From positions 1-64,000 of the forward strand of contig CALQFM020000006.1 of assembly GCA_943329845.2 (NCBI GenBank): a stretch of DNA of 64,000 bases, read 5' to 3'. Source of the stretch: Candidatus Kuenenia stuttgartensis (GTDB taxonomy: Bacteria; Pseudomonadota; Alphaproteobacteria; SMXS01). Of this stretch, positions 53,944 to 61,620 are shown one piece after another. The notes under the pieces were generated by a model, which did not search any database, was not told where the DNA came from, and saw nothing but the letters and a program-made list of their open reading frames with translations. How positions within the stretch are numbered: position 1 is the first letter of the stretch; the number at the start of each line of letters is the position of its first letter. Position numbers and translations under genes: made by a program.

Positions 53944-54253
53944 TGATCGGAATCGATTCTGTAGCGCGGGCCGCACATGCACGGCACGACCTATGGCGCT
54001 CTCTGCGACGTTAGCCCGTTGCTCGGCTCCCGAAGCGACCTGAGCACTGCCGAAGAATCGATTGCAGACGTCACGGCAATCGACCGATTCTAGCTTCGTT
54101 GATGAACGTCGGCTATGGGTTGGAAGCAGGCTCCTGCCGAGCAAGAGGCATGAGGGTGCATAGTCACTCATATTCGAGCATTGCGCGAACAACTCGATTG
54201 CCGCGTGGCTGCGCTCCTCGCAACGACGGAGTCGGGCGGGGCGCTGACGGCCC
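53944..54253. other. 310-bp gene-free stretch with repeat-like sequence
   Basis: No real gene is seen between the MgtC-like gene and the second Rieske gene; both end into this region. It contains several near-palindromic pieces (for example gaatcgatt at 53949 and 54053) and a REP-like unit at 54196-54229. The mixed composition and lack of open frames look like decayed or repeat-derived DNA. Confidence 0.4.
54196..54229. repeat. REP-like intergenic repeat unit
   Basis: The sequence opens gattgccgcg and runs on to gctcctcgcaacgacgg. It resembles, on the opposite strand, a short repeat with cgt-x-att-gcgaggagcgcagc common in alphaproteobacterial intergenic DNA. Only one copy was noticed in the window, so its status as a dispersed repeat rests on recall. 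Confidence 0.35.
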
Positions 54254-55633
54254 TCAGTCGTCCAGATACTTGTCCAGCGTCTGGTGCATCAGCCTGACAC
54301 GGACCTCCTGGTAGTTCAGCAGGGTCTCGCCCTTCTTGCGCGCCGCGCGCATGCCTTCCTGCTGGGCACGGAGGTTGTTGGTGTCCTGGTCGTAGACGTG
54401 GCCGAGGATCGGGTCGAAGCCGGGCACGGTGGTGAAGCTGTCTGCCTCGGTCAGCCGGTACGGCGCGGCGGGCTCGGGGCACGGGCCGTTTTCCGGCATG
54501 GGCCGCAGGATCAACAGCTCGAACAGGGTGCGGTGCGGGTCGTCGCCGATGGGCCGGAAGCGGTAGACCATGGGCAGTGACAGCTGCGGGAACAGGATCA
54601 TGTTGGGGAAGATGCCGTATTGCGACACGTCGACCATCTCGGTGTCGGTGTAGCGGCCGAGGTCGACGCCATACGCTTCGCCGAGAGTCTGCCGCAGCAC
54701 CCGCGCCATCACCATGCGCGCCGTCTCGCCTTCGCCCACGGTCATGGCGTCGCCCAGGATGGTGCGGTCGCCGACCAGCATGTCGTCGATCAGCTGCTGC
54801 TCGGTCGGGCGCGGCTCGATCAGCTGGCTCGGGATGCCGAAGGCGCAGAAGAAGCGCGAGACGTTATCGGTGAACACGTCGTACTGGGTGCCCTCGTCGT
54901 CGGCGCCCAGCAGCAGCTGCGGATGGGTTTCCTGGGTGTGGTAGTTCTCGACGAAGGCTTCCTTGCCGGCCTTCCAGTTGCAGTACAGCTCCTTCTCGAT
55001 ATGCAGCTCGACGAAGCGGCGTTCCATGTCGAAATTGGCGAAGTGCTCGGGCACCGGCGCGATGTAGTCCACCAGCGGCGCGGCGTCCGGATCAAAGTTC
55101 ACGAACACGAAGCCGCCCCACAGGCCGATGCTCACCCGCGGCATGGTGAAGTCGCGCTCCATCACGTGCGGCGCGTCCCAGCCATAGGGCACCCGCTGCA
55201 GTTCGCCGGCCAGCGACCAGGTCCAGCCGTGGAACGGGCAGCGCAGCGCCGTCACGCTGCCCGACATGCCGCCGAGCGCGAACTTGGTGCCGCGGTGCAT
55301 GCAGGAATTGACGAAGCCGGCGACCGATCCGTCCTCCTGCCGCACGATCAGCGCCGAATGGCGGCCAACCTCGTAGACGTAGTAGTCGCCCGGCTCGGGG
55401 ATGTGCTCCTCGCGGCACGCCCATTGCCAGGCGCGCGGCCACATGCGCTCCATCTCGCGGTCGAAGAAAGCCTGGCTGGTGTAGCGCTCGAACGGGATGT
55501 CCTCGTCGCCGAGGAAGCGCGGGCTTTCAAGCTCGAACACGGCGGGCACCGGCCGGCCGTCGCGGTGCACCAGCGCCTGCATGGAGGGCGTCGCGCGGCC
55601 CCTGGTCAGCGACTTCAGGACGTCATCGTTCAT
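54254..55633 (-). CDS. Rieske ring-hydroxylating oxygenase, alpha subunit (second copy)
   Basis: A 459-residue oxygenase. The Rieske site is C-M-H-R-G with C-P-F-H-G-W-T-W 17 residues on, and the iron site is E-N-Y-H-T-Q-E-T-H. It is a clear paralogue of the protein at 43097, sharing the N-terminal L-G-D-E-D-I-P-F-E-R-Y and the C-terminal G-H-V-Y-D-Q-D-T and L-N-Y-Q-E-V-R-V-R. Differences in the central region (residues about 255-340) suggest another substrate. The ATG at 55633 gives the family length. Like its paralogue it diverges from an SDR gene, here across a 28-bp palindrome. No electron-transfer partner genes are near. Confidence 0.94.
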   Translation of the reverse strand: MNDDVLKSLTRGRATPSMQALVHRDGRPVPAVFELESPRFLGDEDIPFERYTSQAFFDREMERMWPRAWQWACREEHIPEPGDYYVYEVGRHSALIVRQEDGSVAGFVNSCMHRGTKFALGGMSGSVTALRCPFHGWTWSLAGELQRVPYGWDAPHVMERDFTMPRVSIGLWGGFVFVNFDPDAAPLVDYIAPVPEHFANFDMERRFVELHIEKELYCNWKAGKEAFVENYHTQETHPQLLLGADDEGTQYDVFTDNVSRFFCAFGIPSQLIEPRPTEQQLIDDMLVGDRTILGDAMTVGEGETARMVMARVLRQTLGEAYGVDLGRYTDTEMVDVSQYGIFPNMILFPQLSLPMVYRFRPIGDDPHRTLFELLILRPMPENGPCPEPAAPYRLTEADSFTTVPGFDPILGHVYDQDTNNLRAQQEGMRAARKKGETLLNYQEVRVRLMHQTLDKYLDD

Positions 55634-55665
55634 CTGCGTCTTCCCCGTATTCAAGGGAAGTATAT

Positions 55666-55693
55666 TTTTTATTGCACAATTGCACAATAAAAA
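55666..55693. promoter_or_regulatory. 28-bp palindrome between Rieske and SDR genes
   Basis: TTTTTATTG and CAATAAAAA form 9-base arms, with CAATTG at the centre and CA dinucleotides between. Only four of 28 positions break the symmetry. The centre can also be read as two direct copies of ATTGCACA. It lies 32 bp from the Rieske start and 77 bp from the SDR start, and is the only AT-rich element there. It differs in spacing from the cluster C operator, so another regulator may bind. Confidence 0.6.
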
Positions 55694-55770
55694 GCGATGG
55701 TAGGATGAGCGCGCGGGCCTCTCGGGAAGGAGCGCCCGCCGCAGACGCAAACGGGAAACGGGAGACAGTC

Positions 55771-56580
55771 ATGGGTCAGCTCGATGGCAAGGCCGCCGTC
55801 ATCATCGGCGCGTCCGAAACCGGCAACATGGGGCAGGCCATCGCCCGGCGCTACCGCAAGGAGGGCGCCCAGGTCGTCGTCGCCAGCCGCAAGGCCGAGA
55901 AGTCGGCGGCGTTCGCGAAGGAGATCGGCGCGTTCTCGACCGCCTGCGACATCACGAAGAAGGACGACCTGTTCGCGCTGGCCGACTTCGCCAAGGAGAA
56001 GATGGGCAAGGTGGACATCGCCGTGAACTCGTCGGGCCTGGCGCTGGGCGGCCCGTTCCTCGAGTTCGGCGAGAAGGACCTGGACACGCTGATCGCGCTG
56101 CAGTTCAAGGGCTCGTTCTTCTTCCTGCAGGCCATGGTCGCCGCCATGCTGGATACAGGCGGCTCGATCATCCAGCTCAGTTCGGCGGTGGCGCAGCGCT
56201 CGACCACGGTCGATGGCGGGTTCGACGCCTATATGGGCACCAAGGCGGGCATCGACCACGTGGTGCGCGCCGTCGCCAACCAGTTCGGCCGGCGCGGCAT
56301 CAGGGTCAACACCATCGCCGCCGGCCACACCGACACGCCGATGCATCACGGCGCCTATGAAGGCGACATCCCGGACTGGATGAAGGCCTGCTTCGCCGAT
56401 GCGACGCCCATGGGCCGCTACGGCACCTGCGAGGACATCGCCGCCGCCGCCGTCTGGCTGGCCAGCGACGAATGCTTCATGACCGGCGAGGACATGCAGG
56501 TGAATGGCGGCCTCACCCTGCGCCGCAACCCGCTGAAGGACGACCTGGAGCGCTACGAGCGCGAGTGGAAACCGGCCTGA
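55771..56580 (+). CDS. SDR oxidoreductase
   Basis: A 269-residue dehydrogenase. The cofactor motif is G-A-S-E-T-G-N-M-G, a longer loop than in classical members. The N-A-G step is replaced by N-S-S-G, the catalytic Ser lies in Q-L-S-S-A-V and Y-M-G-T-K supplies the pair. An Arg after strand two (V-A-S-R-K) suggests NADP. The C-terminus is extended by about 20 charged residues. It is first in a three-gene operon with MBL-fold and ABM-type genes and overlaps the former by TGATG. Confidence 0.9.
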   Translation: MGQLDGKAAVIIGASETGNMGQAIARRYRKEGAQVVVASRKAEKSAAFAKEIGAFSTACDITKKDDLFALADFAKEKMGKVDIAVNSSGLALGGPFLEFGEKDLDTLIALQFKGSFFFLQAMVAAMLDTGGSIIQLSSAVAQRSTTVDGGFDAYMGTKAGIDHVVRAVANQFGRRGIRVNTIAAGHTDTPMHHGAYEGDIPDWMKACFADATPMGRYGTCEDIAAAAVWLASDECFMTGEDMQVNGGLTLRRNPLKDDLERYEREWKPA

Positions 56581-57473
56581 TGGGGTCCTCGACGGAGGAC
56601 ATGATGCACTGGCGCATCGGCGACGTCACCGTCACCCGGATCGTCGAATCGACGTTCGAGGGGCTGGAAGCCTTCCTGCCGGACGCGACGCCCGAGGTGG
56701 TGCTGAAATATGACTGGCTGCGCCCGTTCCTGACGGACGAGGGCGTGCTGAAGTTCAGCATCCACGCGCTGGTGATCGAGACGCCGTCGCGCCGCATCAT
56801 CGTCGACACCTGCGTCGGCAACGAAAAGCCGCGCGAGGTCTTTCCCATCTGGCACATGCTGCAGACCGGTTTCCTGGACGACCTGGCGAAAGCCGGCTTT
56901 CCGCCGGAAACCTTCGACACCGTGCTGTGCACCCATCTGCATCTCGACCACGTGGGCTGGAACACCATGCTGGTCGGCGGCGAATGGGTGCCGACCTTTC
57001 CCAACGCCCGCTACCTGATCGAGCGCAGCGAGTTCGCCTTCCTCGACACCGAGGGCGCCGACGACGGCCAGGACCAGTGGGCGCGCGACATGAACGCGGC
57101 GGTCATGGCCGATTCGGTCCGCCCCGTCGTCGCGGCCGGACTGGTCGACCTGGTGTCGGCCGACCACGTGGTCTGCGACGAGGTGCGGCTGGTGCCGACC
57201 CCGGGCCATACGCCCGGGCACGTCAGCATCCGCATCGACTCGCGGGGCGAAAGCGCCCTGATCACCGGCGACTTCATCCATCATCCCTGCCAGCTCGCCC
57301 ATCCTGAATGGTCGCTGACGTCGGATTTCGACCCGACGCAGTCGGCGCAGACCCGCGAGGGCGTGTTCTCCGGCCTGGCCGGCACGCCGACGCTGGTCAT
57401 CGGCACCCATTGGCCCGATCCCACCGCCGGCCGCATCGCCCGCGACGCCGGCGCCTTTCGCCTCGACATCTGA
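56580..57473 (+). CDS. MBL-fold metallohydrolase
   Basis: A 297-residue metallo-beta-lactamase-fold hydrolase. The metal motif T-H-L-H-L-D-H-V-G-W, the later P-G-H-T-P-G-H and G-D-F-I-H-H are all intact, so it should hold two metal ions. The C-terminal I-G-T-H-W-P-D adds the last His. This subgroup, with N-T/W after H-V-G, includes lactone and ester hydrolases. The ATG at 56580 overlaps the SDR stop; a second ATG 7 codons later (M-M-H-W-R-I-G) is an alternative. It may open a lactone formed by the upstream oxygenase and SDR. Confidence 0.9.
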   Translation: MGSSTEDMMHWRIGDVTVTRIVESTFEGLEAFLPDATPEVVLKYDWLRPFLTDEGVLKFSIHALVIETPSRRIIVDTCVGNEKPREVFPIWHMLQTGFLDDLAKAGFPPETFDTVLCTHLHLDHVGWNTMLVGGEWVPTFPNARYLIERSEFAFLDTEGADDGQDQWARDMNAAVMADSVRPVVAAGLVDLVSADHVVCDEVRLVPTPGHTPGHVSIRIDSRGESALITGDFIHHPCQLAHPEWSLTSDFDPTQSAQTREGVFSGLAGTPTLVIGTHWPDPTAGRIARDAGAFRLDI

Positions 57474-57484
57474 CGGAGACCCGA

Positions 57485-57832
57485 ATGCTGATCGCCACCG
57501 GCCGCCTGGAGACCGATCCCCCGCTGGTTCACGAACTCCTCGCCGACCTGCGCGCGGGCATCGACCGGTCGCTCGCCGAGGACGGTTGCCAGTTCTATTC
57601 CTTCGCGCTGGAAGACGAAGCCTCCGGCCGGATCATCACCCTGCAGATCTGGCGCGACGAGGAGGCGCTGGCGGCCCATCTGTGTGCGCCCGAGCTGGGC
57701 GGCCTGATCGCGCGCTGGACGGGGCGCTACACCGTCCATACGAAGTTCTACGATGCCGAGAACGAACGGCCGGTCGGCCAATGGCACAATCCGGCGCTCG
57801 CCCGGATGATCGAGGACAGCCGGCGCTCCTAG
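57485..57832 (+). CDS. ABM-type small protein (putative quinol monooxygenase)
   Basis: A 115-residue protein with the ABM ferredoxin-like pattern: I-A-T-G-R-L-E-T, then E-D-G-C-Q-F-Y-S-F-A-L-E-D, then I-T-L-Q-I-W-R-D-E-E-A-L-A-A-H-L. The W-R-D-E-E-A-L-x-x-H motif is typical. It ends the operon 11 bp after the MBL-fold gene. With the ABM-like protein at 25910 it is the second of this type in the window. Confidence 0.8.
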   Translation: MLIATGRLETDPPLVHELLADLRAGIDRSLAEDGCQFYSFALEDEASGRIITLQIWRDEEALAAHLCAPELGGLIARWTGRYTVHTKFYDAENERPVGQWHNPALARMIEDSRRS

Positions 57833-57907
57833 CACCCCTGCCGACAATCCGGATAGGCGCGGCGCGAGATGTGCTAGGGTGTCACAACGGATGAAATTGT
57901 TTGGGCC

Positions 57908-60094
57908 ATGAAGCGGATTTCCACGTGGGAGCTTTGGGTTGGCGCGGCGCTGGTGGCGATCACCGCGCTGCTGGTCGTCGGCGCGGGCTATTACGGCCAA
58001 CGAATTGAGGAACGCCGGCTGCGCGACCTCGCCATCACCGCTGCCGCGTCGCTGGATGCCCATGACGTCGCGGCGCTGGCTACCGACACCAACTACGACG
58101 CGTTCGCCGGCAAGGCCGAGTTCGCCGGCATTCGCGAGACCTTGGCGCGCATGCGCAAATCGATTCCCGACGCGCGGTTCATCTACCTGATCGCAAAGCC
58201 GTCCGGCGACTGGCGGTTCCTGGCCGATGCCGAGCCTGCGGGATCCAGGGACTACTCGCCTCCCGGCCAGGTCTATGAGGATGATCCGTCCGGCTTCGAG
58301 ACCGTGCTGCGTACAGGGCAGCCCTTCGTCGAGCCCATGTCGCAGGATCAATGGGGCGTCTGGGTGTCCGGCGAGGCGCCGGTCAGGGACCCGGAAACCG
58401 GCAAGACCGTCGCGGTGCTGGGCATCGACGTCGACGCCAGCAACTGGGTTTCCCATGTCTGGGGTTATCGCTGGGCCGGTTTCGGCGTCGCCATGCTGAT
58501 CGTCGTCATTGCCGGCCTGTTCTCCTACGGGCGGCGCCGTCAGGAGCGCGACATGGACGCGCTCGCCGCCGAGGAGGATCGCACCCGCACCATCATGAGC
58601 GCAGCCGCCGTCGGCCTAGTCACCATCGATGAGAACGGCGTGATCCAGTCGTTCAACCCGGAAGCCGAGAAGATCTTCGGCTACGGCGCCGAAGAGGCCA
58701 TCGGTCTCAACGTGTCGGCGCTGATGCCCGAGGCCGAGCAGGACGAGCATGGTGGGCACATCGCCCGCTACCTGACCGGCGGATCCAGCAGGATCGTCGG
58801 CAAGGGGGCTCGTGAGGTGCTGGGGCGGCGCAAGAACGGCAAGATGTTTGCGCTCGAGCTCGCGGTCGCGCGGATGTCTGCCGGCGGCCGCACAAGCTTC
58901 GTCGGCAGCATCCAGGACATCTCCGAGCGCAAGGCCGCCGAGGAAAATCTGCGCCAGGCGCAGAAGATGGAGACGCTCGGCCAGCTCACCGGCGGCGTGG
59001 CGCACGACATCAACAACATGCTGATGTCCATGCAGCTCAACATGCAGGTGGTCGAGGACAGGATCGCCGACGATCCGGAGGCCGTGGAATGCATGCAGGC
59101 GGCGCTGGGCGCACTCAAGCGCGGCGCCGAACTCACCGACCGCCTGCTGGCGTTCTCGCGCAAGCAGCCGCTGCAGCCCAAGGTGACCAATGTCAACGGG
59201 CTGGTGGGCGAGACGCTGCAGCTGCTGCAGCGGACCCTGCAGGCGTCGGTCGGCGTGAACACGTCGCTCGCCGCCGGCACTTGGTCCATCGAGGTCGATC
59301 CCAGCCAGCTGACCAACGCCATCGTCAATCTGGCGATCAATGCCCGCGACGCCATGCCGGACGGCGGCACGCTGACCATCGAGACGTCGAACATGGAACT
59401 CGACGACGATTATGTGGCCCAGCTCGAGGGGATGAAGCCGGGCGACTATGTGCTGATCGCCGTCAGCGACACCGGCACCGGCATGCCGCGGGCCGTGGCG
59501 GAACGGGCGTTCGACCCGTTCTTCACCACCAAGCCGGTGGGCAAGGGCAGCGGCCTTGGCCTGTCGATGGTCTACGGCTTCGTCAAGCAGTCGGGCGGCC
59601 ACGTCAAGATCTACAGCGAGGAGGGCAAGGGAACGACGGTGAAGATGTTCTTCCCGCGCACCGGCGCGCAGTCGCTGGCGCAGCTGCGGCCACGGTCGCA
59701 GCGTCCGCCGGGCGCGCGTGGCGAGACCATCCTGCTGGTCGAGGACGACATGGACGTGCAGGTCAGCATCTCCCGCATCCTGAACACCTTCGGCTACAAG
59801 GTGCATGCCTCGTCAAGCGGTCCCGACGCGCTCAGGCTGATCGACGGCGGCCTGCGCCCGGACCTGATCCTTGCCGACGTGGTGCTGCCCCACGGCATGA
59901 GTGGCCCCCAGGTAGCCGAAGCGGTGCTCGAACGGGTGCCGGCCTGCAGGGCCCTGTTCATGTCGGGCTACACCGACAACGTGCTGATCCACGAGGGCCG
60001 GATCGATCCCGGCATTGTCCTGCTGTCGAAGCCCTTCCCGCGCGAGACGGTGGCTACCAAGATCCGCCAGATTCTCGACGCGCCCGCCGCCTGA
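57908..60094 (+). CDS. hybrid sensor histidine kinase with periplasmic sensor, PAS and receiver
   Basis: A 728-residue membrane kinase. TM1 covers about residues 11-30, a periplasmic PDC/Cache-like sensor about 32-188, and TM2 about 189-207. A PAS domain covers about 225-340, then HisKA with the phospho-accepting His366 (G-G-V-A-H-D-I-N-N). The ATPase domain has N-box N-L-A-I-N-A-R-D-A, D-T-G-T-G-M and G-S-G-L-G-L-S. The receiver has its Asp at 657 (L-I-L-A-D-V-V-L-P). No partner response regulator with an output domain is adjacent, so it is an orphan. It may sense a compound of the neighbouring pathways; control of these genes is inference. Confidence 0.95.
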   Translation: MKRISTWELWVGAALVAITALLVVGAGYYGQRIEERRLRDLAITAAASLDAHDVAALATDTNYDAFAGKAEFAGIRETLARMRKSIPDARFIYLIAKPSGDWRFLADAEPAGSRDYSPPGQVYEDDPSGFETVLRTGQPFVEPMSQDQWGVWVSGEAPVRDPETGKTVAVLGIDVDASNWVSHVWGYRWAGFGVAMLIVVIAGLFSYGRRRQERDMDALAAEEDRTRTIMSAAAVGLVTIDENGVIQSFNPEAEKIFGYGAEEAIGLNVSALMPEAEQDEHGGHIARYLTGGSSRIVGKGAREVLGRRKNGKMFALELAVARMSAGGRTSFVGSIQDISERKAAEENLRQAQKMETLGQLTGGVAHDINNMLMSMQLNMQVVEDRIADDPEAVECMQAALGALKRGAELTDRLLAFSRKQPLQPKVTNVNGLVGETLQLLQRTLQASVGVNTSLAAGTWSIEVDPSQLTNAIVNLAINARDAMPDGGTLTIETSNMELDDDYVAQLEGMKPGDYVLIAVSDTGTGMPRAVAERAFDPFFTTKPVGKGSGLGLSMVYGFVKQSGGHVKIYSEEGKGTTVKMFFPRTGAQSLAQLRPRSQRPPGARGETILLVEDDMDVQVSISRILNTFGYKVHASSSGPDALRLIDGGLRPDLILADVVLPHGMSGPQVAEAVLERVPACRALFMSGYTDNVLIHEGRIDPGIVLLSKPFPRETVATKIRQILDAPAA

Positions 60095-60161
60095 CCAGCA
60101 ACCACGCCCCGCCGCCGTTCGCGCACATCGGTAAGTGCCTGCTTTGTAATTGCAGGTTGGA

Positions 60162-60179
60162 ACCGGCAATCTTGCCGGT
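60162..60179. other. 18-bp inverted repeat after the kinase gene
   Basis: ACCGGCAA and TTGCCGGT are exact complements with two bases between. It lies midway in the 206-bp gap before the ligase genes, so it could be an operator or a short terminator stem. No T-run follows. Confidence 0.35.
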
Positions 60180-60300
60180 AAAGGCCGGCCATCGGGGGAT
60201 CCGGCCCGCGGTCGACGCCCGGCGCGCCGGGCGCAATTTCCAGGCATGACATGCAGGCATCGACCACCAGGCAGCATGCGCGAAGAGGCGTTCTTTCCGC

Positions 60301-61620
60301 ATGAACGCAGACCCTCGTCCCGGCCTGGTGTCCCCGGTTTCCGCCGAAGTGATCTCGGTGGCGGCGCAGCTTCGCGAAATGGAGACGTTGCCGGCCGAGC
60401 GGCGCGATGCGGTTCTCAACCGACAGCTCGCCGCGCTGCTCGATCATGCCTGGACGCACTCGCCGTTCTGGCGCGACCGGCTTCCGCCGCGCACCGATAT
60501 GCTGAACTTCGAGGATCTGCCGGTACTGTCGCGCGCCGACCTGCGCGACCATGCCGCCGAGATGCGCAGCGCCCACGTCACCGGCGGCGTCCGCGTGGCG
60601 CGCACGTCGGGATCGACGGGCATGCCCGTCGAGATCGTCAATAACGAGCCGCTGTTTGGCATCCTGTTTGCCGCGCAGTACCTCCGTCATCACGCATGGC
60701 ATGGCTTCGACGCCGACAGGGACATCCTCAGCATCGTCGATACGGACGAGGGCGTTCAGGAGGCGGGATGGAGCCATACTCTGGCGGAGCTGTGCCAGAC
60801 CGGCCGCCGCTTCCGCAGGAACATGGCGCGGCACTCTCCCGAGGCGCTCCTCGCCTGGCTGCTCGACCAGACGGCGCCGTACCTGATCACCACAGCGAGC
60901 ATGGCGCTGCGCCTCGCCCGCCTAGCGCTCGACGGCCCGCGCCGGCCGCCGCGGCTGGAAGCCATCCTGACATTCGGGGAGGTGGTGCGCGACGAGCACC
61001 GGGACGCGGTGCGCCAGGCCTTCGGCGCCCGGATCGTCGACAGCTATTCGTGCGAGGAGGCGGGATGGCTGGCGTTCCAGTGCCCCAGGCACGCGCACTA
61101 TCACAGCCTTTCCTCCACTGTCCATGTGGAGATCGTCGACGACGATAACCGGCCGGTCCGGGCCGGCGAGGAGGGCAAGGTGCTGGTGACGGCGCTGCAC
61201 AACTACGCCATGCCGCTGATCCGCTACGACATCGGCGACCGCGCCGTCGCCGGGGCGCCGTGCGATTGCGGCCTGACCTTGCCGGTGATCGGCGAAATCC
61301 TGGGACGCGAGCGCAGCTTCATCGTTCTGCCCGACGGGTCGCGGCGACTGGCCCGGCTGACCGGCGAGTATTGGCGGACGATCGCGCCGGTTACCGAATA
61401 CCGCGTGGTGCAGTATCCCGACACCGGTCTGGAGGCTTTCGTGTGCGCCGACCGGCCGCTGGCGGCAGGTGAGGTCGCCGGCCTGGCGGACATGCTCCGA
61501 CGCGTCCTGCATCCCGGCCTCGACATCCGCGTCACCCAGATCGACAGCATCCCGTGGGAGTCCCGCTGGAAGCGCATCGACGTCGTCCGCACCGATCGCC
61601 CGCGCGAGGATCGCCCGTGA
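60301..61620 (+). CDS. PaaK-like adenylate-forming ligase
   Basis: A 439-residue enzyme of the phenylacetate-CoA-ligase branch. The ATP loop is T-S-G-S-T-G-M-P-V at about residues 102-110, and later Y-S-C-E-E-A-G and Y-D-I-G-D-R-A-V supply the A5/A7-type motifs. L-G-R-E-R-S-F fits A8 and the catalytic Lys region is near the C-terminus (W-K-R-I-D). It activates a carboxylic acid with ATP for transfer to CoA. The stop overlaps the GTG start of the next ligase, so the two are made together. Aromatic acid as substrate is likely but not proven. Confidence 0.88.
   Translation: MNADPRPGLVSPVSAEVISVAAQLREMETLPAERRDAVLNRQLAALLDHAWTHSPFWRDRLPPRTDMLNFEDLPVLSRADLRDHAAEMRSAHVTGGVRVARTSGSTGMPVEIVNNEPLFGILFAAQYLRHHAWHGFDADRDILSIVDTDEGVQEAGWSHTLAELCQTGRRFRRNMARHSPEALLAWLLDQTAPYLITTASMALRLARLALDGPRRPPRLEAILTFGEVVRDEHRDAVRQAFGARIVDSYSCEEAGWLAFQCPRHAHYHSLSSTVHVEIVDDDNRPVRAGEEGKVLVTALHNYAMPLIRYDIGDRAVAGAPCDCGLTLPVIGEILGRERSFIVLPDGSRRLARLTGEYWRTIAPVTEYRVVQYPDTGLEAFVCADRPLAAGEVAGLADMLRRVLHPGLDIRVTQIDSIPWESRWKRIDVVRTDRPREDRP

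Noticed and set aside
53872-54192. Minus-strand frame of about 106 codons at the end of the MgtC-like gene
   Set aside because: It overlaps the 3' end of a well-supported gene and reads repeat-like sequence; no family was recognised.
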